Counted from the first letter of the stretch, positions 1 to 11,011 are shown. The stretch is DNA of 64,000 nt from Vibrio aerogenes (GCF_024346755.1 NZ_AP024861.1:3100001-3164000), one strand, 5' to 3'. Translations and numbers: made by a program. Notes: a model not told the origin generated them from the letters alone.

Positions 1-560
1 GCCACGGTTCGACACTTGCACTTGCCAGACAAATCGCACGGGGGATCAACGCTGTCCCTCAGTGTGAAGCTATCATGAGAACCGTACCTGAACTCGATGC
101 CTCACCCGGCAATCCTGCCGATCCCTATATTACACTTGATGACTTAAAAACCTGTGATGCACTTGCGATGGGGAGCCCGGTTTGGTTTGGTAATATGGCT
201 GCACCACTCAAACACTTTTGGGATCAAACAAGTTCACTATGGATCAGTGGTGATTTAATCGACAAGCCCGGATGTGTATTTACCTCATCGTCATCTTTGC
301 ATGGCGGGCAGGAAAGTACACTGTTAAGCATGCAACTGCCATTGCTTCACCATGGGATGTTACTCGCCGGTATTCCATACAGCGAGCCAGAACTCCATAC
401 AACAAGTGACGGTGGCACCCCATACGGAGCAAGTCATCACAGCCAGAAAACAGCACCACTAAGTCAGAATGAACAACTTCTGGCACAAAAACTGGGAAGC
501 CGGCTGGCAAATCTGGCTATTCGCCTCAGCGCGTCAGCAGAAAGCCAGATACAGTCTTAG
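1..560 (+). CDS. wrbA: WrbA-type NAD(P)H:quinone oxidoreductase (5' end outside window)
   Basis: A flavodoxin-fold FMN enzyme of the WrbA family, which reduces quinones by two electrons in the cytosol. The frame is open from base 3, and the residues HGSTLALARQIARG before the first in-window ATG (base 75) match the FMN phosphate-binding loop, so the gene begins upstream of the window. Residues GSPVWFGNMAAPLKHFWDQT and the segment HGGQESTLLSMQLPLLHHGM are typical of WrbA. About 186 codons are present, so only roughly a dozen N-terminal residues are missing. It converges on the DUF2066 gene with a one-base gap. Confidence 0.88.
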   Translation, partial: HGSTLALARQIARGINAVPQCEAIMRTVPELDASPGNPADPYITLDDLKTCDALAMGSPVWFGNMAAPLKHFWDQTSSLWISGDLIDKPGCVFTSSSSLHGGQESTLLSMQLPLLHHGMLLAGIPYSEPELHTTSDGGTPYGASHHSQKTAPLSQNEQLLAQKLGSRLANLAIRLSASAESQIQS

Positions 561-561
561 T

Positions 562-1764
562 TTATTGCTTCCAATGATAAAACAGTTCAGACACATGACT
601 CTCAGAGTCAGTATTATCTTCCTGTTCCATATTGTCTTGTTGAACATCTTGCTGAACAGTATTGTCTCGTTGACCCACACTTTCCTCAGAAGGCTTAGTC
701 TCAACCCGCTTTTCTCCAGCCGGTTGCGCTTCGGTTGTACCAGCAGGTTCGTCTGGCATTTCCCGCATGGCGGTGTCTTCATTCGCCGGGTCTTTTTCGA
801 TCAATGAGACGCCCATCAACTCCTGCTCAAATTCTTTCTGGCTGGTTAATAAGTGAATCTGATAAGAGACGGTATCTCCCTGAATACCTGAAATATCGAC
901 AGAAGCGACTGAACTCAGCTGATTCAGTGCATTTTCCAAAGCAAAAAATGATGTTGCCCGGGAAACACCTGTCACTGAAATTTTAACCATCAGTGAAGAC
1001 TGACTATGGACTACAACAGCATTTTTATTTGCATAATAATGGGTCAGCTGATCGACCAGCGTCTCTAATGCATTATCTCCGGAAGCGGAACCAGTCACAG
1101 GAACAGAAGAGAAATTCATCATTTCATCGGGAACCTGATCGTAGAGTGACCACCGGAAATTATTATTGTGCGCACGAAGAACAAGGACAGCATCCGGATG
1201 ATATCTCTGACTGGCCCGGCTAATCGGTTGCATAAAGTTTCCCCACACATCTGATGGGTCAATACCGGTAATATCATCAAAGTCACCCACAGGGATAATA
1301 ACCGGAATTCCTCTTTCTTCAGATAACGCTTTCAACTTATTAATTTCCGGATTAGAGACATTTTCCCAGACAATAGAGCGCTGAAAATCTTTATCCTCAA
1401 CAAACCAAATTAATATTGTTTCTCTTTGTGCAGGCCAAAAAGGTAATTGCGCCTGAGTCAGTAAAGAGCCAATCTGCTTTTCACTGAATACCATTTTCAA
1501 CGTTTTATGTTTCTCTTTCTTCCCGTATCCAATCTGGGATAAATACTGGCTATTCTGTGACAAAGCTTTCTCAATAATCGCATTTTTTACAGAATGTTTA
1601 TCCCCGGTTGCTTTGATAACAACCGACTTCATTCCCTCAATACGAGCCATGTCATCCGATATTTTTTCATTCACGGCCACTTCAGCATGATAAATATCTA
1701 CATGCGTTGTCGCGAAACACGAAAAAGCCAGTGAGATAAGACTAAAAAAAGCAAGAGAGCGCAT
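562..1764 (-). CDS. DUF2066 domain secreted/periplasmic protein
   Basis: A DUF2066-family protein of unknown function, about 400 aa. The start chosen (MRSLAFFSLISLAFSCFATT) gives a clean signal peptide and has a GGA-type ribosome site; an in-frame ATG six codons upstream is possible. The mature part has alternating strands and the conserved KSVVIKATGDKHSVKNAI region. The last 75 or so residues form an acidic, Gln/Asp/Glu-rich repetitive tail (around QRDNTVQQDVQQDNMEQED), probably disordered. The start faces uraA divergently and the 3' end abuts the quinone reductase. I know of no experimentally defined role. Confidence 0.75.
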   Translation of the reverse strand: MRSLAFFSLISLAFSCFATTHVDIYHAEVAVNEKISDDMARIEGMKSVVIKATGDKHSVKNAIIEKALSQNSQYLSQIGYGKKEKHKTLKMVFSEKQIGSLLTQAQLPFWPAQRETILIWFVEDKDFQRSIVWENVSNPEINKLKALSEERGIPVIIPVGDFDDITGIDPSDVWGNFMQPISRASQRYHPDAVLVLRAHNNNFRWSLYDQVPDEMMNFSSVPVTGSASGDNALETLVDQLTHYYANKNAVVVHSQSSLMVKISVTGVSRATSFFALENALNQLSSVASVDISGIQGDTVSYQIHLLTSQKEFEQELMGVSLIEKDPANEDTAMREMPDEPAGTTEAQPAGEKRVETKPSEESVGQRDNTVQQDVQQDNMEQEDNTDSESHVSELFYHWKQ

Positions 1765-1867
1765 AATTTTCCAAAATATCAATAATTATCGTGTGATCAT
1801 AAGCAAGTATTGCTTTCCGGGCAAGTAAAGCCGCCTTCATGATCATTTTTGTTCATCAGTATGATTA

Positions 1868-1883
1868 TGGCAAACGTTTAAAT
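1868..1883 (+). promoter_or_regulatory. PurR-like operator upstream of uraA
   Basis: The core GCAAACGTTT matches the centre of the E. coli PurR box (ACGCAAACGTTTTCNT); the outer bases fit less well. It lies about 45 bases before the uraA start. PurR control of uracil uptake is known in enterobacteria. Confidence 0.6.
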
Positions 1884-1927
1884 AAGTGATAGAATCCCGC
1901 AAATTTGACTTAATTAAGGGAATAAAC

Positions 1928-3169
1928 ATGAGAAATGCCATTCTGGGTATTCAAATGCTTTTTGTCGCATTTGGTGCTCTGGTTTTGGTTCCGCTGCTGA
2001 CAGGGCTGGATCCAAATGTTGCGCTATTTGGTGCCGGTGCCGGCACACTCCTTTTTCAAATCATCACCCGCCGGTCTGTTCCAATTTTTCTTGCCTCTTC
2101 TTTTGCTTTCATTGCACCTATCATGTTTGGGATTCAAACATGGGGCCTTGCCGCCACAATGGGCGGATTAGTTGCTGCCGGAGGTGTTTATATCATTCTG
2201 GGTGGATTGATTAAAATAAAGGGCGCTGATTTTATCCATAAATTATTACCGCCGGTTGTTGTGGGTCCGATTATTATGGTGATCGGTTTAGGTTTAGCAC
2301 CAACAGCAGTCAACATGGCATTAGGAAAAAGCGGTGATGGCTCAATCCAGTTATTCGATGGGCAGGCATCCTTATGGATTTCGTGTGCTTCTTTATTTAC
2401 CACGATATTGATGAGTGTATTTGCGAAAGGAATGTTCAAACTATTACCCATATTTGGTGGCATTGTCGTTGGATACGCTCTCAGCCTGTATTTCGGCGTC
2501 GTAAATTTTGATGCTGTGACGAATGCGGCATGGTTTGCTCTGCCAGCATTTACCCTACCCGAATTCAATATTAATGCAATTCTGTTTATGATTCCGGTCG
2601 CAATTGCACCGGCAGTAGAGCATGTGGGTGATATTTTATCGATTTCAAATGTAACAGGTAAAGATTACCTCAAAAAGCCTGGCCTGCACCGGACAATCAC
2701 GGGAGACGGTGTCGCAACGATGGCAGCAGCAATGCTGGGCGCACCACCGAATACAACTTATAGTGAAGTGACTGGTGCCGTCATGCTGACCAAAGCATTT
2801 AACCCGGTCATTATGACGTGGGCTGCCGTAAGTGCCATTATCTTAGCATTAGTTGGTAAGCTTGGAGCACTGCTGCAAACGATCCCGGTCCCGGTCATGG
2901 GAGGCATCATGATTCTGTTGTTCGGCTCTATTGCAACCGTTGGGTTAAATACGTTGATTAAAAATCATGTGGATCTGCATCGCTCCAGAAATCTTGTCAT
3001 TGTTGCAGTGACGCTGGTTTTCGGCATCGGAGGAATGGCTTTTGGTATTGGTAAATTCAGCCTGCAGGGGGTCAGCCTTTGCGGTATCGTTGCAATTTTA
3101 CTCAACCTGATTCTGCCACAGGATTTGGGTGAGAATCATATTGTTGATAACGCTCAGATCGAAGATTAA
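1928..3169 (+). CDS. uraA: Uracil permease (NCS2 uracil:proton symporter)
   Basis: An inner-membrane uracil importer of the nucleobase-cation symporter-2 family, about 413 aa, hydrophobic throughout with the usual 14-segment pattern. The start MRNAILGIQMLFVAFGALVL is preceded by AAGGGAA at a good distance; an upstream in-frame GTG at 1886 would give an unlikely hydrophilic leader and overlaps the operator. The substrate-binding signature of the family is visible in IAPAVEHVGDILSISNVTG (catalytic-type Glu and His) and the NTTYSEVTGA motif. It is a single-gene unit with its own PurR-like operator and ends at a shared hairpin. upp, which traps the imported uracil, is 52 kb away rather than adjacent. 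Confidence 0.95.
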   Translation: MRNAILGIQMLFVAFGALVLVPLLTGLDPNVALFGAGAGTLLFQIITRRSVPIFLASSFAFIAPIMFGIQTWGLAATMGGLVAAGGVYIILGGLIKIKGADFIHKLLPPVVVGPIIMVIGLGLAPTAVNMALGKSGDGSIQLFDGQASLWISCASLFTTILMSVFAKGMFKLLPIFGGIVVGYALSLYFGVVNFDAVTNAAWFALPAFTLPEFNINAILFMIPVAIAPAVEHVGDILSISNVTGKDYLKKPGLHRTITGDGVATMAAAMLGAPPNTTYSEVTGAVMLTKAFNPVIMTWAAVSAIILALVGKLGALLQTIPVPVMGGIMILLFGSIATVGLNTLIKNHVDLHRSRNLVIVAVTLVFGIGGMAFGIGKFSLQGVSLCGIVAILLNLILPQDLGENHIVDNAQIED

Positions 3170-3210
3170 TCCCATCACACAGAGCATGAAACCGTTCGTG
3201 AAGCACCCAA

Positions 3211-3240
3211 AAACACCGGTAAAGCATTGCCGGTGTTTTA
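3211..3240. terminator. Bidirectional terminator between uraA and ybaK
   Basis: Stem AAACACCGG / CCGGTGTTT, with A/T tracts on both sides, between two convergent genes. Confidence 0.8.
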
Positions 3241-3267
3241 TATCCGGATACTCTCAAAGCAATAATT

Positions 3268-3750
3268 TCAGGCTTCCTCCAGACACAGCTGGGTAAAAGT
3301 CCCCCGTGTTAAACCCGCCAAGTCCTGAGGCGCAAGTTCTATCTCTAATCCTCGTTTCCCGGCGCTGACACAAACAGTCTCCTGCTCTTTTGCACTGATA
3401 TGAATAAAGGTTGGCAGCGCTTTTTTCTGTCCCAGCGGGCTGATACCTCCCACGATGTAACCTGTGGTTTTTTGAGCAATATCAGGATTCGCCATTTCAG
3501 CCTTCTTTGCTCCGGCAGCTTTTGCCGCCAACTTCAGATTCAGTTTCTGATCAACCGGGATGATTGCAACAGCCAAAGTGCGGGGTTCTCCATTCAGGCT
3601 AAATAATAATGTTTTAAAGACCTTCTCCGGCGATTGTCCGATAGCCTCAGCAGCTTCAAGGCCATAGCTTGAGTGATTCGGATCATGTTCATACTGGTGA
3701 ATGGTATAAGAAATCTTTTTTTTCCTGGCGAGATTAATTGCGGGGGTCAT
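3268..3750 (-). CDS. ybaK: Cys-tRNA(Pro)/Cys-tRNA(Cys) deacylase YbaK
   Basis: A trans-editing enzyme of the YbaK/EbsC family, 160 aa (family size), which hydrolyses Cys mischarged on tRNA-Pro. The conserved segments are present: EHDPNHSSYGLEAAEAIG near residue 20, the FKTLLF stretch with the key Lys near residue 46, and GYIVGGISPLGQKK near residue 100. The start has a GAGG ribosome site eight bases away. It is monocistronic, convergent with uraA. Confidence 0.93.
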   Translation of the reverse strand: MTPAINLARKKKISYTIHQYEHDPNHSSYGLEAAEAIGQSPEKVFKTLLFSLNGEPRTLAVAIIPVDQKLNLKLAAKAAGAKKAEMANPDIAQKTTGYIVGGISPLGQKKALPTFIHISAKEQETVCVSAGKRGLEIELAPQDLAGLTRGTFTQLCLEEA

Positions 3751-4025
3751 TTGTAACCTCTGACTTCAAGTGAAACATCAACAGGACGATATATCAGCGC
3801 TGTTACCGGTTGAGCAGATCAACAGTTTCAAAATAAAAAACAAAGGTATAAACAGAAAGAAAGCGGTGATATTTCTGAAACCCGGTTGGCTGAAGCGCCT
3901 TGCTATCCAAACAACCTGAATGACAACTTCTTTGACTGTCCGGAAGTTCAGCACCAGAATAACATCACTGCAGTTCTCTGGTGCTGACACATGTTAAAAA
4001 CAATCAACTCACTGAGTCAACTTGT

Positions 4026-5687
4026 TTATTTGTAGACTATCGCCCCATCCGGCTTGTATGCCTGACTATTTAACGGGCTATGATTTTGCAGGTATTCTTT
4101 CAGTACATCCGCATCAACAAAGCCTGTATTGACAAATCCGGCATGTTGCGTGATTTTCGGATAACCGTCACCACCGGCAGCATTAAAGCTCGGAATACTG
4201 AAACGATATGTCTTTTCCGGCTGAAGTGGCTTTCCACCGATCATCACTCCGGAAACACCATCAGCACTCACTGTCATCGAAATACCGGAAAATTGAGCAT
4301 ATGCCCCCGAATCAACTGGCTTTGTCGCAACAACATTCAGATACTGAAGTACCTCAGCACCAGACATGTCCACATAAGTCAGCTGATTCGCAAACGGCTG
4401 AACTTTCAGAACATCTTTATAAGTCACATCTCCGGAATCAATCGAGTCACGCACACCGCCTGAATTCATAATTCCGAAATCCGCTTTGGCTTTTTCCTGC
4501 TGCGCTTTTGCGATGAGGTGCCCCAGATTCGTCTGGTGAAAGCGAACAATATGTCGATCACCTTCCAGTCGTCCTTTCACCGACGCAATTTTTTCTCCAA
4601 GCTGTTCCTGTCCTTTATCCTGATAAGGTTTAAGGAAATTCAACAGTGCCGGATCCTGAGGAATTTCAGACTGAATCAGAACACGCTTTTTCTTCCCGTT
4701 GACTTTCACTTTTTTCTTCAGATTAACCGGGACTAATGCGTAACTGACCATTTTCAGATCACCATTACGGAATTCATAGTCGGCACGCCCGACATATTTT
4801 CCCCACTCATGAGCCTGAACAATATATGTTCCATTCTGGAAATCAGGCTTACAGGCATCACCTGGCTTAAAGCGATGATTAATGACGTTTGGTCCTTCCA
4901 TACAAACAGGATCCTGCGAGTGACCACCCACAATCATATCAAGTTGGCCATAATCAAGGGAACGAGCCAGTGAAACATCTCCCGGTGCATTGATACCAAA
5001 CTTACCGTTCGCATAATGCCCCATGTGAGTCACTGCGAAAATCAAATCCGGATGTTCATTTTTCTCCAGATTATCAATCACTTTTTTCGCTTCTTTTTTC
5101 GGATCTCTGAATTCAATCTGACTGATATATTCCGGGTTGCCAATTTTTGCCGTATCTTCTGTCGTCAGACCAATGACAGCAATACGAATCCCCTGCTTTT
5201 CAAAAATTTTGTAAGGTCTGAATAACCGCTTGCCGGTTTTTTTATCATAAATATTGGCGGATAAAAGCGGGAAATTAGCCCATTTTTCCTGCTTCAGAAG
5301 AACACTCAGCGGATTATCAAACTCATGATTCCCCAGCGCCATAGCATCATAACCGATAATACTCATCCCTTTAAAATCAGGTTCTGCGTCCTGCAGATCG
5401 GATTCAGGAACACCGGTGTTAATATCACCGCCGGAAAATAAAAGAACGCTGCCCCCCTCTGAAGCCACTTCCTGTCGAATGTCATCAACAAGTGTCTTTC
5501 TTGCAGCCATGCCATACTCACCGTACTTATTCTGCCAAAACCGTCCATGATGATCGTTGGTGTGTAACACTGTGAGATGATAGGTCTGGTCTTCTTTCCA
5601 GTGGTGTTCTGGCTGAACAGCACAACCGGAAACCAAACCAGCCAACACCGTCGATAACAATACCTTTTGAATTGATGGGAGCTGCAT
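4026..5687 (-). CDS. ushA: Lipoprotein 5'-nucleotidase / UDP-sugar hydrolase (UshA/NutA type)
   Basis: An exported metallophosphoesterase that dephosphorylates extracellular nucleotides so that nucleosides can be taken up, 553 aa. The N-terminus MQLPSIQKVLLSTVLAGLVSGC is a lipoprotein signal with lipobox LVSGC, unlike the freely periplasmic E. coli UshA and like the Vibrio membrane-bound NutA. Metal-binding motifs are in order: TNDHHGRF (about residue 43), GGDINTG, GNHEFD (about 120), THMGHY and GGHSQDPVC. The C-terminal substrate domain carries the GGVRDSI motif and the aromatic FNAAGGDGYP. The gene stands alone; no terminator is obvious directly after it. Confidence 0.93.
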   Translation of the reverse strand: MQLPSIQKVLLSTVLAGLVSGCAVQPEHHWKEDQTYHLTVLHTNDHHGRFWQNKYGEYGMAARKTLVDDIRQEVASEGGSVLLFSGGDINTGVPESDLQDAEPDFKGMSIIGYDAMALGNHEFDNPLSVLLKQEKWANFPLLSANIYDKKTGKRLFRPYKIFEKQGIRIAVIGLTTEDTAKIGNPEYISQIEFRDPKKEAKKVIDNLEKNEHPDLIFAVTHMGHYANGKFGINAPGDVSLARSLDYGQLDMIVGGHSQDPVCMEGPNVINHRFKPGDACKPDFQNGTYIVQAHEWGKYVGRADYEFRNGDLKMVSYALVPVNLKKKVKVNGKKKRVLIQSEIPQDPALLNFLKPYQDKGQEQLGEKIASVKGRLEGDRHIVRFHQTNLGHLIAKAQQEKAKADFGIMNSGGVRDSIDSGDVTYKDVLKVQPFANQLTYVDMSGAEVLQYLNVVATKPVDSGAYAQFSGISMTVSADGVSGVMIGGKPLQPEKTYRFSIPSFNAAGGDGYPKITQHAGFVNTGFVDADVLKEYLQNHSPLNSQAYKPDGAIVYK

Positions 5688-5911
5688 AATTGATCCTTAA
5701 CATTAATGTTGACAGCAAATCTTCAGTTTCATTGATGAACCCAGCCTTCGCCTTAAGCAATCATCATAGTCCGGGATTGCAGCCTGTCGCCCCTGAAGAA
5801 AAAAAGCAGCAGCCGAAGGATTTAACATTTTAAAATGAAACGTATGCAAATTACAGAAATGTTACAAATACCAGGTCACACTATTATGTTTTATCCTGAT
5901 ATATCAGACAC

Positions 5912-5937
5912 AAAAAAAGCACCATGAATGGTGCTTT
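5912..5937 (-). terminator. Terminator of the hemA-to-kdsA operon
   Basis: Ten-base-pair stem AAAGCACCAT / ATGGTGCTTT followed on the minus strand by a run of seven T, 22 bases after the kdsA stop. Confidence 0.85.
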
Positions 5938-5958
5938 AAGACATGATGACTTCGCTGA

Positions 5959-6810
<852 letters not shown>

Positions 6811-6834
6811 CTAAATCTCTCTGTAAGAAGTTAA

Positions 6835-7671
6835 TTAGTGAATAGTTATCGGAGTATTCTGCAGAATACTGACCTGATTTTTAAATAAATCAGCCGCAGG
6901 ATCATCCGGACAATGTTCAATAAAATACTGATAATCAGACAATGCGACCTGATGACAATCAAGCTGCTGATAAATAAAGCCCCGGTCTCTTATTTCATAA
7001 GGATCATCCGGTACAAAAGTTAACGCAAGGTCAGTACATTTCAGTGCCAGTGTATAATCTTCTTCCCGCATCAGCGCATTCTTCAGTAATGCGAGCCAGC
7101 GGCCAATAATTGTCGGATTATCTGATACTTCCAAATGCTCTGAGTTCAAACGAGCCAGAGGGCCCTGATGACCAATCAGCCATGCTTGCAGCGTATGTTT
7201 GGAAACAAATTCTCCGGAAAAAGGATTCAGGTATAAAGGCGCTTCATTATCCCATTGAAGCTGCAATAAAAATTGGGTCGGGAACATAACAGGACTCAGA
7301 GGAAATCCAAGACGCTGCCCCCAAAATAGCAACAGTGCTCCCAGACTCACGGGAATCCCTTTTCGGGTTCTCAGCACTTTATCAATAAAGCCATTCGCTG
7401 CATCAAAATAAGTTTCATGATCACCACAAAACCCCCACTCCTGATAAAACAAATGTATAAATGCAGCAAAACGCTCTTTGTGATCTTCCGCTCCGTCCAG
7501 ATACGACTCAGCTTCGTGAAGCATCCTTAATAGTTCTTTTTCTGCCCATTCAATCTGAGTTTCCTGATCGATTGCTTTATTCAGGACTAAAGCCCCCTCA
7601 ACCAGGTCCATAGCGTCGAAGTCATCATCAAATAATTCAAGCATAGAATCATCCATCCTCAATGAAGGCAT
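6835..7671 (-). CDS. sirB1: SirB1-family transglutaminase-like/TPR protein
   Basis: A 278-aa protein of the SirB1 (E. coli YchA) family: an N-terminal transglutaminase-like fold (GIPVSLGALLLFWGQRLGFPL, then FPTQFLLQL and YLNPFSGE) and a C-terminal TPR-like part ending PYEIRDRGFIYQQLDCHQVAL. The biochemical role is not established. The first of several in-frame starts is used; the ATG five codons later is also possible. In E. coli a sirB2 gene sits between prmC and sirB1; here only 87 bases separate them, so sirB2 is absent from this position. Confidence 0.88.
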   Translation of the reverse strand: MPSLRMDDSMLELFDDDFDAMDLVEGALVLNKAIDQETQIEWAEKELLRMLHEAESYLDGAEDHKERFAAFIHLFYQEWGFCGDHETYFDAANGFIDKVLRTRKGIPVSLGALLLFWGQRLGFPLSPVMFPTQFLLQLQWDNEAPLYLNPFSGEFVSKHTLQAWLIGHQGPLARLNSEHLEVSDNPTIIGRWLALLKNALMREEDYTLALKCTDLALTFVPDDPYEIRDRGFIYQQLDCHQVALSDYQYFIEHCPDDPAADLFKNQVSILQNTPITIH

Positions 7672-7758
7672 TGATGGTCGGCAGTTACAATAAGCTCATC
7701 TACCATCGAAAATAATCAATGAAGCCTTAAGTATGAATAAACATGTCCCACAGAAGTA

Positions 7759-8613
7759 TCAGTGGTGCCATAATCCGGCAGTCACTCTGTCATTTCCAGA
7801 ACCATCCTGCTGAGTAAAAACCTGCTGATAACCCAATGCAGTGAGAATTTGTTGAACCGATCCGGCCTGTTGATAGCCATGTTCAAATAAAAGCCATCCT
7901 CCGGATAACAAATAATCCCGCGCTTTTGTTGCAATCATTTTGATGTCTGCAAGCCCGTCTTCCTGTGCAACTAATGCAGATAATGGTTCAAAGCGAACAT
8001 CACCTTCTTTCAAATGAGGATCATGTTCATCAATATAAGGCGGATTCGAAACAATTAATGCAAATTTTGTTCCGTCAGTAAGCCTTTCAAACCAGTTACT
8101 CTGGTAAAAAGTGGCATTTTTAATTGCAAGTCTGCGGGCATTTTCAATCGCCAGCCGATAAGCATCAGAACTGATATCAACCCCAATAACACAGCGCTGA
8201 GGTAATTCAGAAGCCAGCGCAAGAGCAACTGCACCGGTTCCTGTTCCTAAATCCAGGATATCCCCGTCAATAAAAGTAGATTTTTCCAGTGCAGCTTCAA
8301 CCAGACATTCAGTATCGGGCCGTGGAATCAACGTCGCTGGAGACACTTTCAGAGGCAATGACCAAAACTCTCTTTCCCCGGTAATATAGGCGATTGGCTC
8401 TCCCCGGACCCGGCGTTTGAACAGAGATTCAAATAAAGCCAGCTGTTTTTCACTCAATTCTTTCTCCGGCCAGGTCATTAAATAAGAGCGGGGTTTCTCT
8501 AAAACATGGCAAAGCAATACAGCGGCATCAACAGATGGCGACATACTGCCGCTTTCGGTAAAAGCGGCAATTGCATACCTCTGTAACTCATCAATACGAC
8601 ACGGTAACGACAT
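7759..8613 (-). CDS. prmC: Peptide chain release factor N5-glutamine methyltransferase
   Basis: Methylates the GGQ glutamine of release factors RF1 and RF2 using S-adenosylmethionine. Seen: N-terminal helical domain (residues 1-85), SAM-binding LDLGTGTGAVALALA near residue 120 and the catalytic NPPYI motif near 190, typical of glutamine/adenine N-methyltransferases. Length 284 aa is normal. It lies directly after its substrate gene prfA, separated by a perfect 17-bp tandem duplication of the prfA end. Confidence 0.96.
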   Translation of the reverse strand: MSLPCRIDELQRYAIAAFTESGSMSPSVDAAVLLCHVLEKPRSYLMTWPEKELSEKQLALFESLFKRRVRGEPIAYITGEREFWSLPLKVSPATLIPRPDTECLVEAALEKSTFIDGDILDLGTGTGAVALALASELPQRCVIGVDISSDAYRLAIENARRLAIKNATFYQSNWFERLTDGTKFALIVSNPPYIDEHDPHLKEGDVRFEPLSALVAQEDGLADIKMIATKARDYLLSGGWLLFEHGYQQAGSVQQILTALGYQQVFTQQDGSGNDRVTAGLWHH

Positions 8614-8615
8614 AG

Positions 8616-8649
8616 CTTAATTTTGTTCTGCCCTTAATTTTGTTCTGCC
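8616..8649. repeat. 17-bp perfect tandem duplication at the prfA stop
   Basis: Two identical 17-bp units, 8616-8632 and 8633-8649. The second unit carries the last codons and stop of prfA (minus strand); the first repeats them just before prmC. Confidence 0.9.
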
Positions 8650-9722
8650 AAAGCAGCGAGTTGGTCTGCCTGATGCTCTTGCAGAATCGGTTCGAGCAAA
8701 CTATCCAAATCACCCTCCATCACCTCAGAAAGACGATAAAGTGTCAAATTAATCCGGTGATCTGACACCCGTCCCTGTGGATAGTTATAAGTCCGTATAC
8801 GGTCACTGCGGTCACCGGTTCCCAGCAAATTACGCCGGGTATCAGACACTTCAGCAGCCCGCCGGGCTTCTTCTGCCTGAGCAAGTCTTGCCGCAAGAAC
8901 TGACATCGCTTTTGCCTTATTTTTATGCTGGGAACGCTCATCCTGACATTCAACAACAGTCCCTGTAGGCAAGTGAGTAATACGGATAGCTGAGTCAGTC
9001 GTGTTGACGTGCTGCCCACCCGCACCGGATGAGCGGAAAGTATCTATTTTCAGGTCGGTTGATTTTATTTCAGGAATATCGGCTTCCGGAATTTCTGCCA
9101 TCACCGCCACGGTACAGGCTGAAGTATGGACTCGTCCCTGAGACTCTGTCGCAGGCACCCGTTGTACCCGGTGGCCTCCGGACTCAAATTTCAGGATGCC
9201 ATATGCCTCATCACCACTGACTTTGGCAATCATTTCTTTATAACCACCGTGTTCTGCTTCATTGCAAGACATCACTTCTGTACGCCAACCTTTTCTTTCG
9301 GCATATCGGCTGTACATACGGAACAAATCTCCTGCAAAAATACCCGCTTCATCGCCACCAGCACCAGCACGGATTTCAAGAAAGCAATTTCGCTCGTCAT
9401 TTGGATCTTTAGGCAGTAATAATATTTGCAGCTCATCGGTTAAACGCTCAATAGCGGCCCTGGCTTCTTTCTGTTCTTCTAAAGCCATCTCACGCATTTC
9501 TGCATCATCTTCCTGTGCCATTTCTTCGGCTTCAGCTAAATTTTCCTGAGCCTGCTGATACTCCTGAAAGCATTTTGTCACTTCTTCAAGCTGAGAATAC
9601 TCTTTAGACAGCGTCCGGAACTTATCCTGATCACCAATAATTTCAGGATCACCCAATAAGTGCTGAACCTCTTCATAACGCTCAACGAGCGTTTCCAGTT
9701 TTTCTAAAATCGACGCTTTCAT
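8634..9722 (-). CDS. prfA: Peptide chain release factor 1
   Basis: RF1 recognises UAA and UAG and triggers hydrolysis of peptidyl-tRNA on the ribosome. The 362-aa protein contains the tripeptide anticodon PAT (in [11 protein letters not shown], about residue 185), the catalytic GGQ (in [12 protein letters not shown], about 235) and the following DSAIRITH segment. The N-terminal 100 residues form the expected coiled domain. It is the second gene of the hemA-prfA-prmC-sirB1-kdsA block and starts 32 bases after hemA. Confidence 0.98.
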   Translation of the reverse strand: MKASILEKLETLVERYEEVQHLLGDPEIIGDQDKFRTLSKEYSQLEEVTKCFQEYQQAQENLAEAEEMAQEDDAEMREMALEEQKEARAAIERLTDELQILLLPKDPNDERNCFLEIRAGAGGDEAGIFAGDLFRMYSRYAERKGWRTEVMSCNEAEHGGYKEMIAKVSGDEAYGILKFESGGHRVQRVPATESQGRVHTSACTVAVMAEIPEADIPEIKSTDLKIDTFRSSGAGGQHVNTTDSAIRITHLPTGTVVECQDERSQHKNKAKAMSVLAARLAQAEEARRAAEVSDTRRNLLGTGDRSDRIRTYNYPQGRVSDHRINLTLYRLSEVMEGDLDSLLEPILQEHQADQLAALAEQN

Positions 9723-9754
9723 AGTTTCTTCTTTTGCTGAAATAGATAGATGTT

Positions 9755-11011
9755 TTACAGATCATCCAGACCTAATGTTTGTCTGATAATGGCTAATTTA
9801 GCTGGTTCTCCCTGCTCAGCAGCCACTTGCAGAGCACGGGTCGGAATATGAATCAGCTTATTGGTCAGTTTATAACTCAGTTCGTAAAGCACTTTTTCCG
9901 GATCCCCACCGGAAGACAATGCCTGCAGACTTTTATTCAACAGTTCTTCACGAATCTGATTGGCAGAATTACGGTAATCCCGGATACTGTCAACTGCCTG
10001 CAGGGAACGCACCCAGTTGATAAACGATGTGCTTTCCTCATCGACGATCGCTTCTGCCTGAATCGCTTCTAATTTCCGCTGCTCAATATTACTGTCTACT
10101 ATCGATTGTAAATCATCAACACTATATAAGTAGACATCATTCACTTCAGAAACTTCAGCTTCAACATCCCGTGGCACGGCAATATCCACGATTAACATTG
10201 GCTGATAACGCCGGGTTTTAATCGCTTTTTCAACCATTCCTTTCCCAATAATAGGTAGAGGGCTGGCTGTAGAAGTAATAACAATATCGGCTTGTGCCAG
10301 ATAATCCGGAATTTCCTGAAGGCGCAAAACCTGAGCATCAAATTCCTGAGCCAGCGTCATCGCACGCTCTCTGGTTCGGTTTGCAACCATCATGTGCTTA
10401 CAACCATTTGCGGCAAGATGTCTGGCAACGAGTTCAATAGTCTCTCCGGCACCGACCAACAGCACGGTAGAGTCTGAGAGTGATTCAAAAATATGTTTGG
10501 CTAATGTACAGGCCGCATAAGCAACTGAAACCGCATTACCGCCGATCTCGGTTTCAGTCCGGACCCGCTTAGCGACCGAAAAAGCTTTTTGAAATAATTT
10601 ATCAACCGACGAATCAATCGCTTCAAGTTCCCGGGATTCAGAATATGCCTGCTTCACCTGCCCCAAAATCTGAGGCTCACCCAGTATTAACGAATCCAGC
10701 CCACAACATACACGCATGAGGTGACGTATTGCTTCCTGCTCTTCATGAATATAAATACTTGGATTCAGCTCCTGGCTATCAACCTGATGAAATTCAGATA
10801 ACCAGTGGATCAGTTGATCTTTTAATGCCGGCTTCACCTCACAATATAATTCGGTGCGATTACACGTAGAAAGAATCACACTCCCTTCTACACCGTTATG
10901 CATACGAAGTTGTTTCAACGCATCCTGCAGTTTCTCCGGACCAAACGCAACTTTTTCACGGAGGGCCAGAGGCGCCGTATTATGATTGATACCGATAGTA
11001 AGCAAGGACAT
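9755..11011 (-). CDS. hemA: Glutamyl-tRNA reductase
   Basis: Reduces glutamyl-tRNA(Glu) to glutamate-1-semialdehyde with NADPH, the first committed step of the C5 tetrapyrrole pathway. The 418-aa protein shows the catalytic cysteine in STCNRTELY (residue 50 region), [17 protein letters not shown], the NADPH-binding [17 protein letters not shown] and the C-terminal dimerisation helices. It is the first gene of the minus-strand operon and is divergent from lolB, as in other gammaproteobacteria. Confidence 0.98.
   Translation of the reverse strand: MSLLTIGINHNTAPLALREKVAFGPEKLQDALKQLRMHNGVEGSVILSTCNRTELYCEVKPALKDQLIHWLSEFHQVDSQELNPSIYIHEEQEAIRHLMRVCCGLDSLILGEPQILGQVKQAYSESRELEAIDSSVDKLFQKAFSVAKRVRTETEIGGNAVSVAYAACTLAKHIFESLSDSTVLLVGAGETIELVARHLAANGCKHMMVANRTRERAMTLAQEFDAQVLRLQEIPDYLAQADIVITSTASPLPIIGKGMVEKAIKTRRYQPMLIVDIAVPRDVEAEVSEVNDVYLYSVDDLQSIVDSNIEQRKLEAIQAEAIVDEESTSFINWVRSLQAVDSIRDYRNSANQIREELLNKSLQALSSGGDPEKVLYELSYKLTNKLIHIPTRALQVAAEQGEPAKLAIIRQTLGLDDL

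Noticed and set aside
3778..3990. 70-codon minus-strand frame with one hydrophobic segment between ybaK and ushA
   Set aside because: GTG start without a ribosome site, no recognisable family and no support beyond an open frame.
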